From contig NZ_KE387186.1 of the NCBI RefSeq assembly GCF_000430645.1, positions 1 to 64,000 of the forward strand: a DNA stretch of 64,000 nucleotides. Reading direction: 5' to 3'. A program made the position numbers and the translations under genes. The notes below the pieces were generated by a model, which was not told the origin of the DNA, did not search any database, and saw nothing but the letters and a program-made list of their open reading frames with translations. Each line of letters begins with the position of its first letter. The first letter of the stretch is position 1. This document shows positions 17,995-27,174 of this stretch, one piece after another. The stretch comes from Aquimarina latercula DSM 2041. Lineage in GTDB: Bacteria; Bacteroidota; Bacteroidia; Flavobacteriales; Flavobacteriaceae.

Positions 17995-18447
17995 TTAACT
18001 TCTAAGTTTATTTAATAGGTTGTTTAGAATGTTCAATTCTTCTTTAGATAAGTTGGAGGTGATTTTTTTTTCGAAATTATCCATTACGGGGCTTATTTTA
18101 TCTAAAAATTTATTCCCGTTTTCTGTTATCGTGATTTCTACTTTTCTTCTGTTAGTTTCACAAATGATTCTTTTTACTAAATCTTTTTTAATTAGTTTAT
18201 CAACTAATCGTGTCGTATTACTCATTTTACTAACCATTCTCTCTTGTATAGTAGATAAGTTGGCTGGTTTACCTCCTTGACCCTTTAAAATTCGTAGTAC
18301 ATTAAATTGCTGAATAGAAATATCATAAGTTTTTAATTCTGAACTTATTCGATCACTTATCCAATTTTCGGTATATAATAAATTAATGATCACCTTTCTA
18401 GAGAGAGGAAGTTCTTTTTTTGTTTGTATGATATCTTCTATATTCAT
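17995..18447 (-). CDS. MarR family transcriptional regulator
   Basis: About 150 residues from ATG at 18447 (MNIEDIIQTKKELPLS). A TTG at 18474 is in frame but falls inside the apparent promoter. The winged-helix region includes ISIQQFNVLRILKGQGGKPANLSTIQERMVSKMSNTTRLVDKLIKKDLVKRI and the wing CETNRRKVEITITENG, typical of MarR dimers. It is upstream of the YceI gene, which may be its target. An inverted repeat overlapping its own -7 element suggests autorepression. The inducing ligand is unknown. Confidence 0.9.
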   Translation of the reverse strand: MNIEDIIQTKKELPLSRKVIINLLYTENWISDRISSELKTYDISIQQFNVLRILKGQGGKPANLSTIQERMVSKMSNTTRLVDKLIKKDLVKRIICETNRRKVEITITENGNKFLDKISPVMDNFEKKITSNLSKEELNILNNLLNKLRS

Positions 18448-18460
18448 TTGTATAAACAAT

Positions 18461-18479
18461 ATTTGTATGTACAAATGTA
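18461..18479 (-). promoter_or_regulatory. MarR promoter with overlapping inverted-repeat operator
   Basis: ATTTGTA-TG-TACAAAT (18461-18476) is a perfect 7-2-7 inverted repeat. On the minus strand TACATTTG (18472-18479) is an exact TAnnTTTG -7 element overlapping it, 25 bases upstream of the marR-type ATG at 18447. A further ATTTGTA half-site lies at 18446-18452. This fits autorepression by promoter occlusion. Confidence 0.45.
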
Positions 18480-18665
18480 TAATGTTTTCTCTCTTAAAAA
18501 TTATAAAGAGTTACTAATTCTTTGTTAAAGTTCAGATGATTGATATTCATTAATATTATTATTGTTCGATTATAGGATGAACGAAATCCTAAAATTCTCT
18601 TTATGAATTATTTAAACCTTGTTAATTTTCTTTTGAGAAATAACGTGTTTTAATACATTAGTGTA

Positions 18666-19187
18666 ATGCAGAAACTGATCTTATATATAGGATTAACCTT
18701 TTTGGTTGTTGGGTGTAAAGGAGAACAAAGAGTTGCTTTTGAGGCATCTAATGTTTTTTCTAGCAAAGGTGTAGAGATACCAGTATATGATTTTGAAAAT
18801 TTTGAACACCTTTTAACTATTAATGACGGAAAAACACGGGTGATTAATTTTTGGGCTACTTGGTGTAAACCTTGTGTTGCAGAATTACCGTATTTCGAAT
18901 TGATTAATAGTAGATATCCGGATAAAGAAGTAGAAGTGATATTAGTGAGTCTAGATCTTCCTAATCAGGTAGAAACTAAGCTGATACCGTTTGTAAAAAA
19001 GCAACGTATACAAAGCAAAATTGTATTGTTGGATGATCCTGATGCTAATACTTGGATTCCTAAAGTGAATGAAAATTGGTCTGGTTCTATACCAGCTACC
19101 ATAATATACAAAGGAAATACATCTAATTTTTATGAGCGATCCTTTACCTATGATGAATTAGAAAGAGAATTAAAAAAAATGTTATAA
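18666..19187 (+). CDS. TlpA-like thioredoxin-fold lipoprotein
   Basis: 173 residues. The N-terminal hydrophobic stretch ends in LVVGCKGE, a lipobox with the acylated Cys at about residue 17. The thioredoxin fold has the redox motif WATWCKPCVAEL. Later segments (VILVSLDLPNQ, GSIPATIIYKG with the cis-Pro) match the TlpA/ResA-like group of thiol-disulfide proteins outside the cytoplasmic membrane. It starts a run of four redox or sulfur-handling genes on the plus strand, 44 bp before the next one. Confidence 0.9.
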   Translation: MQKLILYIGLTFLVVGCKGEQRVAFEASNVFSSKGVEIPVYDFENFEHLLTINDGKTRVINFWATWCKPCVAELPYFELINSRYPDKEVEVILVSLDLPNQVETKLIPFVKKQRIQSKIVLLDDPDANTWIPKVNENWSGSIPATIIYKGNTSNFYERSFTYDELERELKKML

Positions 19188-19231
19188 TAGTTCCTAGTCG
19201 TACTGATTAAAACCTTAATTAAATAAAACAG

Positions 19232-19858
19232 ATGAAAACTTTAAAAATTTTAGTAGCAGTTGTTCTAGTAATTGCAGTAAGTGCATTTGCGATTGATAAA
19301 GTTAATTTGTCAGATAGTGATGCTGGATATGTGATAGGTGATGTCGCAACAGATTTTAGCCTTAAAAATATCGATGAGACCACAGTTTCTTTAGCTGATT
19401 ATAAAGATGCTAAAGGATTTGTTGTTATTTTTACTTGTAATCATTGCCCATATTCTGTGGCTTATGAGGATAGGATTATAGAATTGGATAAAGCTTTTAA
19501 AGACAAAGGGTATCCTGTTATTGCTATCAATCCTAATAATCCTAAAGCGTATCCAACGGATAGTTTTGATAACATGAAAGTAAGAGCAAAAGAAAAAGGG
19601 TTTACATTTCCTTATTTATTTGATGATGGCCAGAAAATATATCCTCAATATGGAGCTACAAAAACTCCTCATGTTTATATTTTAGAAAAAACGGCAAACG
19701 GTAACGTTGTGCGTTACATCGGAGCAATAGATAATAATTATAAAGATGCATCAGCTGCTGATAAAAAATATGCTGAGGATGCTATTAATGCTTTATTAAA
19801 AGGAGAAAAAGTTCCTGTAGAGACTACTAAAGCAATTGGTTGTAGTATAAAAGCATAA
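19232..19858 (+). CDS. Exported AhpC/TSA-type thioredoxin family protein
   Basis: 208 residues with a signal peptide or N-terminal anchor (MKTLKILVAVVLVIAVSAFA). The redox site is FTCNHCPYSVAYEDRI, a CxxC motif in the position used by the AhpC/TSA-like thioredoxin branch. The cis-Pro region is YGATKTPHVYILEK. It ends in a cysteine-containing GCSIKA. It probably works outside the cytoplasm with the preceding TlpA-like lipoprotein, which it follows by 44 bp. Confidence 0.88.
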   Translation: MKTLKILVAVVLVIAVSAFAIDKVNLSDSDAGYVIGDVATDFSLKNIDETTVSLADYKDAKGFVVIFTCNHCPYSVAYEDRIIELDKAFKDKGYPVIAINPNNPKAYPTDSFDNMKVRAKEKGFTFPYLFDDGQKIYPQYGATKTPHVYILEKTANGNVVRYIGAIDNNYKDASAADKKYAEDAINALLKGEKVPVETTKAIGCSIKA

Positions 19859-19894
19859 TTAGCACTGTACTTTTAAAATAAATGGATGTACAAC

Positions 19895-19926
19895 TTCGTA
19901 CAATTCAGTAAGGACTCTTATATTTG
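19895..19926 (+). promoter_or_regulatory. Candidate promoter of the rhodanese gene
   Basis: TTCG at 19895-19898, a 20-base spacer and TATATTTG at 19919-19926, an exact -7 match. It lies about 47 bases upstream of the ATG at 19973, so the rhodanese genes can be transcribed independently of the thioredoxin genes. Confidence 0.45.
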
Positions 19927-19972
19927 TAAGGAATTGCGGATTTAAAAGTTCAATTAAAAAAGGAAATATAAA

Positions 19973-20287
19973 ATGGCCGAAGATATCACTCAAGATCAAT
20001 GGGAAGATCTAATTGCTAAGGATACAAATGCAGTAATTTTAGATGTTAGAACAGAGGAAGAGGTAGAAGATGGATTTATACCTAATATGTTAAATCTAGA
20101 TATACGCCAAGGACAAGGTTTTTTAGATGAAGTACAGAAATTAGATAAATCCAAAAATTATTATGTGTACTGCCGTTCTGGAGCTAGAAGTGCACAAGCT
20201 TGTACATTGATGAATCAAATGGGTTTTGAAACTACTTATAATCTCATAGGTGGTTTTATGAGCTGGGATGGCGAAGTTGCCGAATAA
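19973..20287 (+). CDS. Cytoplasmic single-domain rhodanese
   Basis: 104 residues, no signal peptide, a single rhodanese domain. The N-terminal ILDVRTEEEVEDGFIPN is the CH2-type motif and the active-site loop is YCRSGARS with the sulfur-carrying Cys. Such stand-alone rhodaneses are GlpE/PspE-like sulfurtransferases with varied acceptors. It is followed within about 20 bp by a second, lipid-anchored rhodanese. Confidence 0.92.
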   Translation: MAEDITQDQWEDLIAKDTNAVILDVRTEEEVEDGFIPNMLNLDIRQGQGFLDEVQKLDKSKNYYVYCRSGARSAQACTLMNQMGFETTYNLIGGFMSWDGEVAE

Positions 20288-20305
20288 TAGTATTTAATTG
20301 TGTTT

Positions 20306-20707
20306 ATGAAAATTAAAACAATAGTAACCGTAGTTGTCCTTTCAATGTTGTTATTCAATTGTAAAGATGCTAAAACAGATGATACTGCCATTGTAGAATT
20401 AATAACAGTAGCAGAGATGGATTCTTTATTGGAAATGGAAAAAGTACAGCTTGTAGATGTACGAACTCCACAAGAATATGCAGAAGGTCACATAGAAGGA
20501 GCGATTAATATAGATTTTAGTGATGAGAATTTCGAAACACTAATATCTGAAGTAGATAAAACAAAACCTGTAGCTGTATATTGCGGTAGGGGAGGAAGAA
20601 GTGGTAAATGTTCTGCGTATATGAAGAAAGCAGGGTTTACTAAAATCTACGATCTAGATGGTGGTATTACTGAATGGAAATATAAAGGAAAGACTTTGGT
20701 TAAATAA
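20306..20707 (+). CDS. Rhodanese-domain lipoprotein
   Basis: About 133 residues from ATG at 20306; an in-frame GTG two codons upstream is less likely. The signal sequence ends in LLFNCKDAK, a lipobox. The domain shows LVDVRTPQEYAEGHIEGAINI and the active-site loop YCGRGGRSG. It is the extracytoplasmic counterpart of the preceding rhodanese and ends at a strong terminator. Confidence 0.9.
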   Translation: MKIKTIVTVVVLSMLLFNCKDAKTDDTAIVELITVAEMDSLLEMEKVQLVDVRTPQEYAEGHIEGAINIDFSDENFETLISEVDKTKPVAVYCGRGGRSGKCSAYMKKAGFTKIYDLDGGITEWKYKGKTLVK

Positions 20708-20732
20708 TTTTTAAGTGTTTCTGTCATGATAT

Positions 20733-20763
20733 AAAAAACCGACCATATAGTGGTCGGTTTTTT
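20733..20763. terminator. Bidirectional hairpin terminator
   Basis: A 13-bp perfect stem (20733-20745 with 20751-20763) around TATAG, with A-runs and T-runs at the ends. It separates the converging rhodanese and amidase genes. Confidence 0.9.
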
Positions 20764-20785
20764 ATTTTATATTTTTCCGAATTGA

Positions 20786-23104
20786 TTATTGTTTTAAGAT
20801 TCTTGAATAGGTTACATTTTTACCATTTTTTACTTTTATAATATAAGTTCCACCCGCAATTCCTTCAATTAAAGAGCTGATGTTTAGATTCTGTAAACTA
20901 TTTTCTTTGGGTGTCGTATTAATTTTATTTAATAATTTACCAGTAATATCCCAAATAGATACTTCTAAACGTTGATTTGAGGTAGCATTATATGTCAATG
21001 TCAATGATTTAGTTGTTGTTGGATTTGGATAAATGATTGGATCACTATTGTTTAGTTTTGTATCATCAATAATATTTGGATTTTGTCTAGAAAGAGAGCT
21101 AATCGTTATATCTAAGTTTCCAGGAGCAGACCAATTCCCAGCAGCATCTCTTACCAAACTTTTAATTTTTCCATTTTGTCTTCTTATATCTTTAGTCACA
21201 GAAGATCCAGCTGTTATGGATTGTGTTTGATTTGCTCTAAATTTATACACTTTAAGATCATCGAATTCCATATTGGTTTTGTTCGTTCTTAACGAGATAG
21301 AACTTCCATTTTTGATTGGAGTCGTGTCTGTCCATCTTAAAAGCGAGGTATTGTTTCTAAAAATTTCTAATACTCCAAAAGCCGGGCTATAGGTTATTTT
21401 ATAATTAGCCCATTGGTTATCTAGTGATACATCACTAATCGCTCTAAAATTTAGTTGATTATTTACTGTCTCATATATTCTGACCTTATTATCTTCTCCA
21501 CTAAACCATATTAAATATGAGTTTCCTCTCTGACTTTGGGTTACATCATCAGCCATGATATGTAGACCAAATTTTTTTGGCCCAGTTGTAGAAATTGTTT
21601 TAGCAGAGAACTCATACAAATAAGGGAGCCCAGAATTTTGCGATAAAAAAGTATTCAATTTTGTATTGTCAGACGAAATGTCGGATTGACTTAAATGTCC
21701 ATTACTAATACTCCAATTTCCAGCTCCTTGGGTATATCCAGAGTAGAAAATATTAAAATTGTCATTAAAAAAGCCATTGCCTCGGTTTGCATACCAATTA
21801 TCACCATATTTCTCTAAAGCTTGATAAAACCTTCTAGTTACCCCTATGTTATCATTGTCATTAAAGTTAGCTGTAAAATCACCTGATTGTGTATTGCCGC
21901 CAGAAGCACTAATAGTCGTAGTTGGAGATTGATTATCGGTTCCGCCGCCAGATCCAGAGCAATTATTGTCAATAAGATTTTGTACTCCTGTTCTTATACT
22001 TGGCAGAATAGCATAACCTCCATCTCCTGGACACGCCGAACATCCACCTCCATCTCTATGCCCTGATATAGTTCTTAAAGAACCATCAATAGAATAGTGA
22101 TAGGCAAATCCAGAAGGGTTAATGTTCTCTTTTGTAGCTTTCCAGGCTAATAAATCTTTTAAAGAATTTTGAGTAGCGACTTTTGGTGTAGCCGATGAAT
22201 AATTACCTAACATACAAACTCCCATTGTATTACGGTTTCTACCACAAAAATGAGCACCTACCGCACTGTCTCCGCCAGCTCTTCCTTCGTAAATAACTCC
22301 ATTCGGATCTATTAAGAAATTATATCCAATATCCGACCATCCATTAGAATTCATATGAAAATTTTGTACAGATCGTACTCTTGCAGCCCAATCACTACTA
22401 GAATTAGATCCAAATTCATGATGAACAATGAGATGTGTCACGCTCGAAGTAGGAAATGAACTTCTTGGAGGCCTTGCTCCCCATTGTGATCGTGAAACTA
22501 CAGATGGTTTACTACAAGCTGCTTTATTTTGATTTTTAGATTTTATGGTGTTAATTTCTTCTAATGTTTTTCTTGGTGTAGCTCCAGGGCTGTAATGTTT
22601 TAACAGTATTTTTTCTAAAATCATTTCTTTATTCGTGGTAATATCTAATGCATATTGAATATAGGATATTGACTTATCTAGATATAATAGAGAAGAAATT
22701 AGATAGTTGTTATTTATTTTATCAAAATGTCCATCAAAAGGAATTTTTTTCCAATCTGACCAAATTTCCCCTTTTTCTGAAGTTCGGTAGGTGATCAAGA
22801 TGGCGTCGTGATTTAAATTAGTACCATTTAATTGAAGATAAGTACTAATAAATGGTTCTGGTTCTATGAGTGAAATTTCTACAGGACTTATAATTATTTT
22901 TTCTGTTTCTGATAATTTAGAAAAGACTATTCCCTCATTACTATATTTTAAATTTTTAGATGTATAGCTAATAGCTTTTTTAGAACTTAATTCAATTACA
23001 TTTTCTGTAGAACCTTCTCCTTTAAGTTTATTTCCTTGAGACCAAATTACCTGATGTAATAATAAACTTAGAATGAGGTAAATAAGTTTTGTGTTAGTTT
23101 TCAT
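20786..23104 (-). CDS. PGRP-type N-acetylmuramoyl-L-alanine amidase with T9SS tail
   Basis: 772 residues with a signal peptide (1-22). Residues about 200-380 form an amidase_2/PGRP domain: SRSQWGARPP, the zinc ligands His228 (LIVHHEFG), His349 (ISGHRDGGG) and Cys358 (SACPGDGGY), and the usual YNFLIDPNGVIYEGR. Residues about 394-672 are a beta-rich module shared with the next gene, including a jelly-roll-like part (YLIWFSGEDNKVRIYE, MEFDDLKVYKFRA). The C-terminal about 85 residues (IYPNPTTTKSLTLTY to YSRILKQ) are a type A T9SS sorting domain. It is therefore secreted and able to cut peptidoglycan, perhaps of prey or competitors. It is 110 bp downstream of the M23 gene. Confidence 0.9.
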   Translation of the reverse strand: MKTNTKLIYLILSLLLHQVIWSQGNKLKGEGSTENVIELSSKKAISYTSKNLKYSNEGIVFSKLSETEKIIISPVEISLIEPEPFISTYLQLNGTNLNHDAILITYRTSEKGEIWSDWKKIPFDGHFDKINNNYLISSLLYLDKSISYIQYALDITTNKEMILEKILLKHYSPGATPRKTLEEINTIKSKNQNKAACSKPSVVSRSQWGARPPRSSFPTSSVTHLIVHHEFGSNSSSDWAARVRSVQNFHMNSNGWSDIGYNFLIDPNGVIYEGRAGGDSAVGAHFCGRNRNTMGVCMLGNYSSATPKVATQNSLKDLLAWKATKENINPSGFAYHYSIDGSLRTISGHRDGGGCSACPGDGGYAILPSIRTGVQNLIDNNCSGSGGGTDNQSPTTTISASGGNTQSGDFTANFNDNDNIGVTRRFYQALEKYGDNWYANRGNGFFNDNFNIFYSGYTQGAGNWSISNGHLSQSDISSDNTKLNTFLSQNSGLPYLYEFSAKTISTTGPKKFGLHIMADDVTQSQRGNSYLIWFSGEDNKVRIYETVNNQLNFRAISDVSLDNQWANYKITYSPAFGVLEIFRNNTSLLRWTDTTPIKNGSSISLRTNKTNMEFDDLKVYKFRANQTQSITAGSSVTKDIRRQNGKIKSLVRDAAGNWSAPGNLDITISSLSRQNPNIIDDTKLNNSDPIIYPNPTTTKSLTLTYNATSNQRLEVSIWDITGKLLNKINTTPKENSLQNLNISSLIEGIAGGTYIIKVKNGKNVTYSRILKQ

Positions 23105-23213
23105 ATGATGTTTGTGTTTTGAGTTTATATTTTATGAAGGGTTTTGCAAGAAAAAGGGCTCAGACAAGTTGTTAACCAAATATGTAGAACCCTTTTTACA
23201 CACTTACAAAAAA

Positions 23214-25646
23214 CTACCTTTTAATGATAGGGATCACTTGAGAACCTCTATCATCATTTATTTTGATAAAATATGTGCCATCTCCTAAGGATCCGAAATA
23301 ACTGCTTAGATCTATAGATGTATTCTTTCCTTCTTCTGTGTATTTTATGAAGGATTTTAAAACGCTACCTTTTATATCAATTATGGATATAGATGCATGG
23401 GATTTATGTAGAGATTGATAGCTAATTGTTAAATCAGATCCATCTGTAGGGTTCGGAAATACGTTTGCTTTAATAGTATCACTATTAAGAAAAGTATCGT
23501 TTATAATTTCTGAATTTTGTCTTGTTAGAGAACTTATAGTTACATCTAGGTTTCCAGGAGTAGACCAATTTCCAGCGGCATCTCTAACCAAACTTTTTAT
23601 TTTTCCATTTTTTCTTCGTATATCCTTAGTTATTTCTGATCCTGCAGAAATCTCTGTAGAACTGTTTGCTCTAAACTTATAGACTTTTAAATCATCGAAT
23701 TCAATATTCGTTTTATTTGTTCTTAAAGAAATTGTGCTTCCGTTTTTTATTGGTGATGGATCTGTCCATTTTAAGATAGAAGTGTTATTTCTAAATACTT
23801 CGAGAACACCAAACCCAGGACTGTATGTAATTTTGTAGTTCGCCCATTTATTGTCTAGTGGGACATCATCAATTGCTCTAAAGTTTAATTGGTTATTTAT
23901 GGTTTCGTATACTCTAACTTTGTTATCCTCTCCGCTAAACCATATTAAATAAGAATTTCCTCTTTGGCTTTGATCTGGAGAATCTGCCATGATGTGAATT
24001 CCAAATTTTCTAGGACCATTCGTAGATAATACTTTTGCAGAGAATTCATATAAATACGGTAATCCTGAATTTTGAGACAAGAATGTATTTAATTTGGTGT
24101 TGTCTGATGTAGTGTTCGATTGAAGTAGATGATTATTATTAATTGACCAATCCCCATCTCCTTGTACATATCCAGAATAAAAAACATTAAAGTTGTCATT
24201 AAAAAAACCATTACCTCTATTGGCGTACCAATTGTTTCCGTATTTCTCTAAAACTTGATAGAATCGACGTGTTACCGCAATATTGTCTGAGTCGGTATAG
24301 TTGGCAGTAAAATCACCAGATTGTGTAGTTCCTCCATTAGCTGTTATAGAAGTGGTAGGAGCTTGTGTGTCTGCTTGCGAACCAAAGGTATTCTGTGAAC
24401 GATAAATATAATTTTGTCTTGGTTGTCCTGCATCAACAAAAGAACCAGGAGTAGAAGAGTTTCCTCCAGCAGCTCTCCACTCAAAATGAATATGATCTCC
24501 TGTAGATCCTCCTGTTGTGCCTTCTAAAGCGATTACTTGTCCTTTTTGTACAGATTGCCCTTGACTAACTAATAGTGTTTTGTTATGAGCATAATATGTT
24601 CGAGTTCCATCGCTATGTCGTATGATAATTAATCTCCCATAACCACTAGATAAACTTCCACTTATTCCAGAAAAAGAAACAGTTCCTGCGGCAGAAGCTC
24701 TTACGTTATCATCTCCGGATAAAGAAGTTGCAAAATCAATTGCGTGATATCCGTGATGGCCACCTGGAGTAAAAAAACCACATTGACCTACAGGGCTATG
24801 AGAACCAGTTGGACCAGGTGTTCCGTGTCTAGAGACACAATTCTCTTTGCCAAAATCCCAAGGTAAATAATAGGATAAATTAGATTTTTGATTATGGATA
24901 GATTCTTTATTAGTTTTAGAATTAACATTCCAACCTAAGATTTGAACCTGATCTCTTTCTGATCGATATATAGTCTTAGTTGTTTGTTGTTCGATATCAT
25001 ATTTATAAATAAGGTCAGAAGTACCATGTAGGTAGTCTAGTTTTTTATCGGTAGATCCAGAGAAGATAAAATAATCTCGCTTCGGAGAGAGTAACGGTGT
25101 ACTGGTGTATTTAAAAGAGATAGGAAGTTTTTCGATATGATTTGTTTGAATGTCATATATAAAAATCCCTTCGTGTTCTTCTGCTGCATCTAAGTAAATC
25201 CCTTCTACAAAGATTTTAGAAGCATCATTGGTCCAGCCAATAGGTTTTAGCGCTATTTCCTTTCGATCATTATTAGTTTTACTTTGTAAAGTAATCTGTT
25301 TTTTATTAGAAAGATCTACTTTTTGAAGTTTAAAGGCTCCTCCAATTTGTTCTCTCTCTAGATATATCCATACATTCGGATTAAAAGGACTCTGTAATCC
25401 CTGAAAAAAATCAAAGTTAGCCGCTAGATCTAGTTCTCGCGAGATATTATATGCTTGCAATACTATCACATCCATTGCTGAGGTGATAGCTAAAGAAGAC
25501 TTATTCTTATTTAATAATACGGTATTGCTGTTACTTATATTTTGAGAATATAGTTGCTGGTTTTTTTCTATAATAAGTTCTTGAGCTTCCGATATGTGTA
25601 TATAAAATAAGAGTATCAATAAAGCTTTGAGTGTAGTGTTTTTCAT
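23214..25646 (-). CDS. Secreted M23 metallopeptidase with T9SS tail
   Basis: 810 residues, signal peptide 1-21. Residues about 30-245 look like TolB/propeller-type repeats. The M23 domain (about 270-400) shows GYHAIDFAT with His301 and Asp304, and the HxH pair His385/His387 in GDHIHFEW, all needed for zinc. Residues about 430-710 are very similar to the module of the neighbouring amidase (FYQxLEKYGxNWYANRGNGFF and onwards), and the C-terminus (VFPNPTDGSDLTISY to IPIIKR) is a T9SS sorting domain. It probably cuts peptide cross-links while the neighbour removes the stem peptide. Confidence 0.9.
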   Translation of the reverse strand: MKNTTLKALLILLFYIHISEAQELIIEKNQQLYSQNISNSNTVLLNKNKSSLAITSAMDVIVLQAYNISRELDLAANFDFFQGLQSPFNPNVWIYLEREQIGGAFKLQKVDLSNKKQITLQSKTNNDRKEIALKPIGWTNDASKIFVEGIYLDAAEEHEGIFIYDIQTNHIEKLPISFKYTSTPLLSPKRDYFIFSGSTDKKLDYLHGTSDLIYKYDIEQQTTKTIYRSERDQVQILGWNVNSKTNKESIHNQKSNLSYYLPWDFGKENCVSRHGTPGPTGSHSPVGQCGFFTPGGHHGYHAIDFATSLSGDDNVRASAAGTVSFSGISGSLSSGYGRLIIIRHSDGTRTYYAHNKTLLVSQGQSVQKGQVIALEGTTGGSTGDHIHFEWRAAGGNSSTPGSFVDAGQPRQNYIYRSQNTFGSQADTQAPTTSITANGGTTQSGDFTANYTDSDNIAVTRRFYQVLEKYGNNWYANRGNGFFNDNFNVFYSGYVQGDGDWSINNNHLLQSNTTSDNTKLNTFLSQNSGLPYLYEFSAKVLSTNGPRKFGIHIMADSPDQSQRGNSYLIWFSGEDNKVRVYETINNQLNFRAIDDVPLDNKWANYKITYSPGFGVLEVFRNNTSILKWTDPSPIKNGSTISLRTNKTNIEFDDLKVYKFRANSSTEISAGSEITKDIRRKNGKIKSLVRDAAGNWSTPGNLDVTISSLTRQNSEIINDTFLNSDTIKANVFPNPTDGSDLTISYQSLHKSHASISIIDIKGSVLKSFIKYTEEGKNTSIDLSSYFGSLGDGTYFIKINDDRGSQVIPIIKR

Positions 25647-25787
25647 AATTAAGAGTTGTGTGTATTTTGTTTATTTTGGGTATAAACAGTATCGTTAGTT
25701 TTCGGTAGGAAAATTAAAAACTCTATGAATGAAAAATATAGGCACAAGTACTCAATTTTTTACTGAAGATTATTGCGCTTTAACAAC

Positions 25788-26447
25788 CTAATGATACACA
25801 TCTTTTAATTTCATGGTATATTTAAAAAGAGCATTACTACCTGCAATCTGTAGCTTTTTGCAAATATTTTGGCGATGATTTTTGATAGTTTTTTCGCTTT
25901 TAAATAGATCAAATGCAATTTCTTTATTGGTCTTGCCTAATGCTACTTGATTTAATATTTTGATTTCTGTTTTAGATAATTGGTGATATGATTTATCAGA
26001 AACTTCGGGAATAGGATTTGCTTTTTCTTTAAACCAAGATTCTCTAAATCGTTTACTTACATAAGGTTTGTTTTGGATAGCTCGCCCAGCACATTTAGTC
26101 AGATTTTCTACAGTATCAGCCTTATATAGAATCCACTTTATCTCTAAGTTTTTTAATTCTTTTATCAACCACTCTTCTAAGGTAAATGTCATGATAACAA
26201 TCTTGGTCTTAGAAGCGTGTCGTTTAGTATATTTTGCTAATTCAATTCCAGAATCATTAGAATTTAGAGTAGCATCAATAACAATAAAATCAGGTTGGGT
26301 ATCAACAATGACTTTTCGTAAGTTTTCTAAATCACTTATATCTTCATATAAATTAAATTTCATGTCTTTTGGGGCTTCTAGCATGGCTTTGATACCTAAC
26401 CTTTTTAGAGGATCATCATAGGCCACAACAACGCTATATATTTTCAT
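25788..26447 (-). CDS. NarL/LuxR-type response regulator
   Basis: 219 residues. The receiver domain has acidic residues Asp11/Asp12, phospho-acceptor Asp58 (DFIVIDATL), Thr87 and Lys109 (ILYKAD). A LuxR-type HTH follows at about 155-215 (LSKTEIKILNQVALGKTNKEIAFDLFKSEKTIKNHRQNICKKL). No sensor kinase is adjacent. It lies upstream of the two wall-hydrolase genes on the same strand with a 141-bp gap, so regulation of them is possible but unproven. A 727-bp non-coding region lies before it. Confidence 0.9.
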   Translation of the reverse strand: MKIYSVVVAYDDPLKRLGIKAMLEAPKDMKFNLYEDISDLENLRKVIVDTQPDFIVIDATLNSNDSGIELAKYTKRHASKTKIVIMTFTLEEWLIKELKNLEIKWILYKADTVENLTKCAGRAIQNKPYVSKRFRESWFKEKANPIPEVSDKSYHQLSKTEIKILNQVALGKTNKEIAFDLFKSEKTIKNHRQNICKKLQIAGSNALFKYTMKLKDVYH

Positions 26448-27174
26448 AGTCTTAGGGATTTGTTATGAAATGTCAATAATAATTCTGGTTCGGTGGGTGG
26501 AATGTATTATTGAGAGAAATTAGGGTATTATGTTTGTTGTAAAAAAGCTACTTAGGTTGATGATCTTCCAATAAATACGGGTAGTGCAAATATGCAGTGT
26601 AGCGGTTCGTAATATTCATGAGTTTGAGGTTTTGTGTTAGCCTCATAAAGTTAATTGATATTTTAATTGATTTAGGAGAGATAGCTTTCTTTTCGATATA
26701 ATGATATGTTTTTTAGCTAAAGACAAGAGTTGATATAACATACCTAATTAATACAATGATAGTGTGTTAATTCAATCTCCAAAAGCAAATACCCTAGTAT
26801 TCCTGTAGGTTTTAGTTAAAACAAATTTTTAGCATTACCGCTTAGATTTGTAAGTTTTTACGTACCGGTTCTAGTCATCTATATTTACTCAAAAATAGAT
26901 GAATGTATTGATTTTGATTACTTTTTACTTGTATTTTATTGGTAGAAATGCCTGTAATCAAACTTTATGGTGTAGAATAGTTCTATTTTGTTGTTGATAT
27001 TTCTTGTTATTAATTTAATTCCTAATTTCTTTATCTAGATTACCATAGGTTGTACTATTCGGAATATTTTAAACAAAACATAAACTTTTCTAAAAAACCA
27101 GGTTTTTAGATTTTTTATAAAATAGTTAACGGTTTAAGTTATTGTAAATCTGTATCTTAATAAGAAAATAAGAT
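26448..27174. other. Long intergenic region without recognisable gene
   Basis: This is 727 bases of AT-rich sequence between the divergent response-regulator gene and the small secreted-protein gene at 27175. One 32-codon ORF (26899-26997) has no supporting features. I see no tRNA, strong hairpin or repeat. It presumably carries the two promoters and perhaps long 5' untranslated regions. Confidence 0.4.

Noticed and set aside
26899..26997. 32-codon ORF starting MNVLILITFYLYF in the long intergenic region
   Set aside because: It has no ribosome-binding site, odd composition in its second half, and no terminator or neighbour supporting it.
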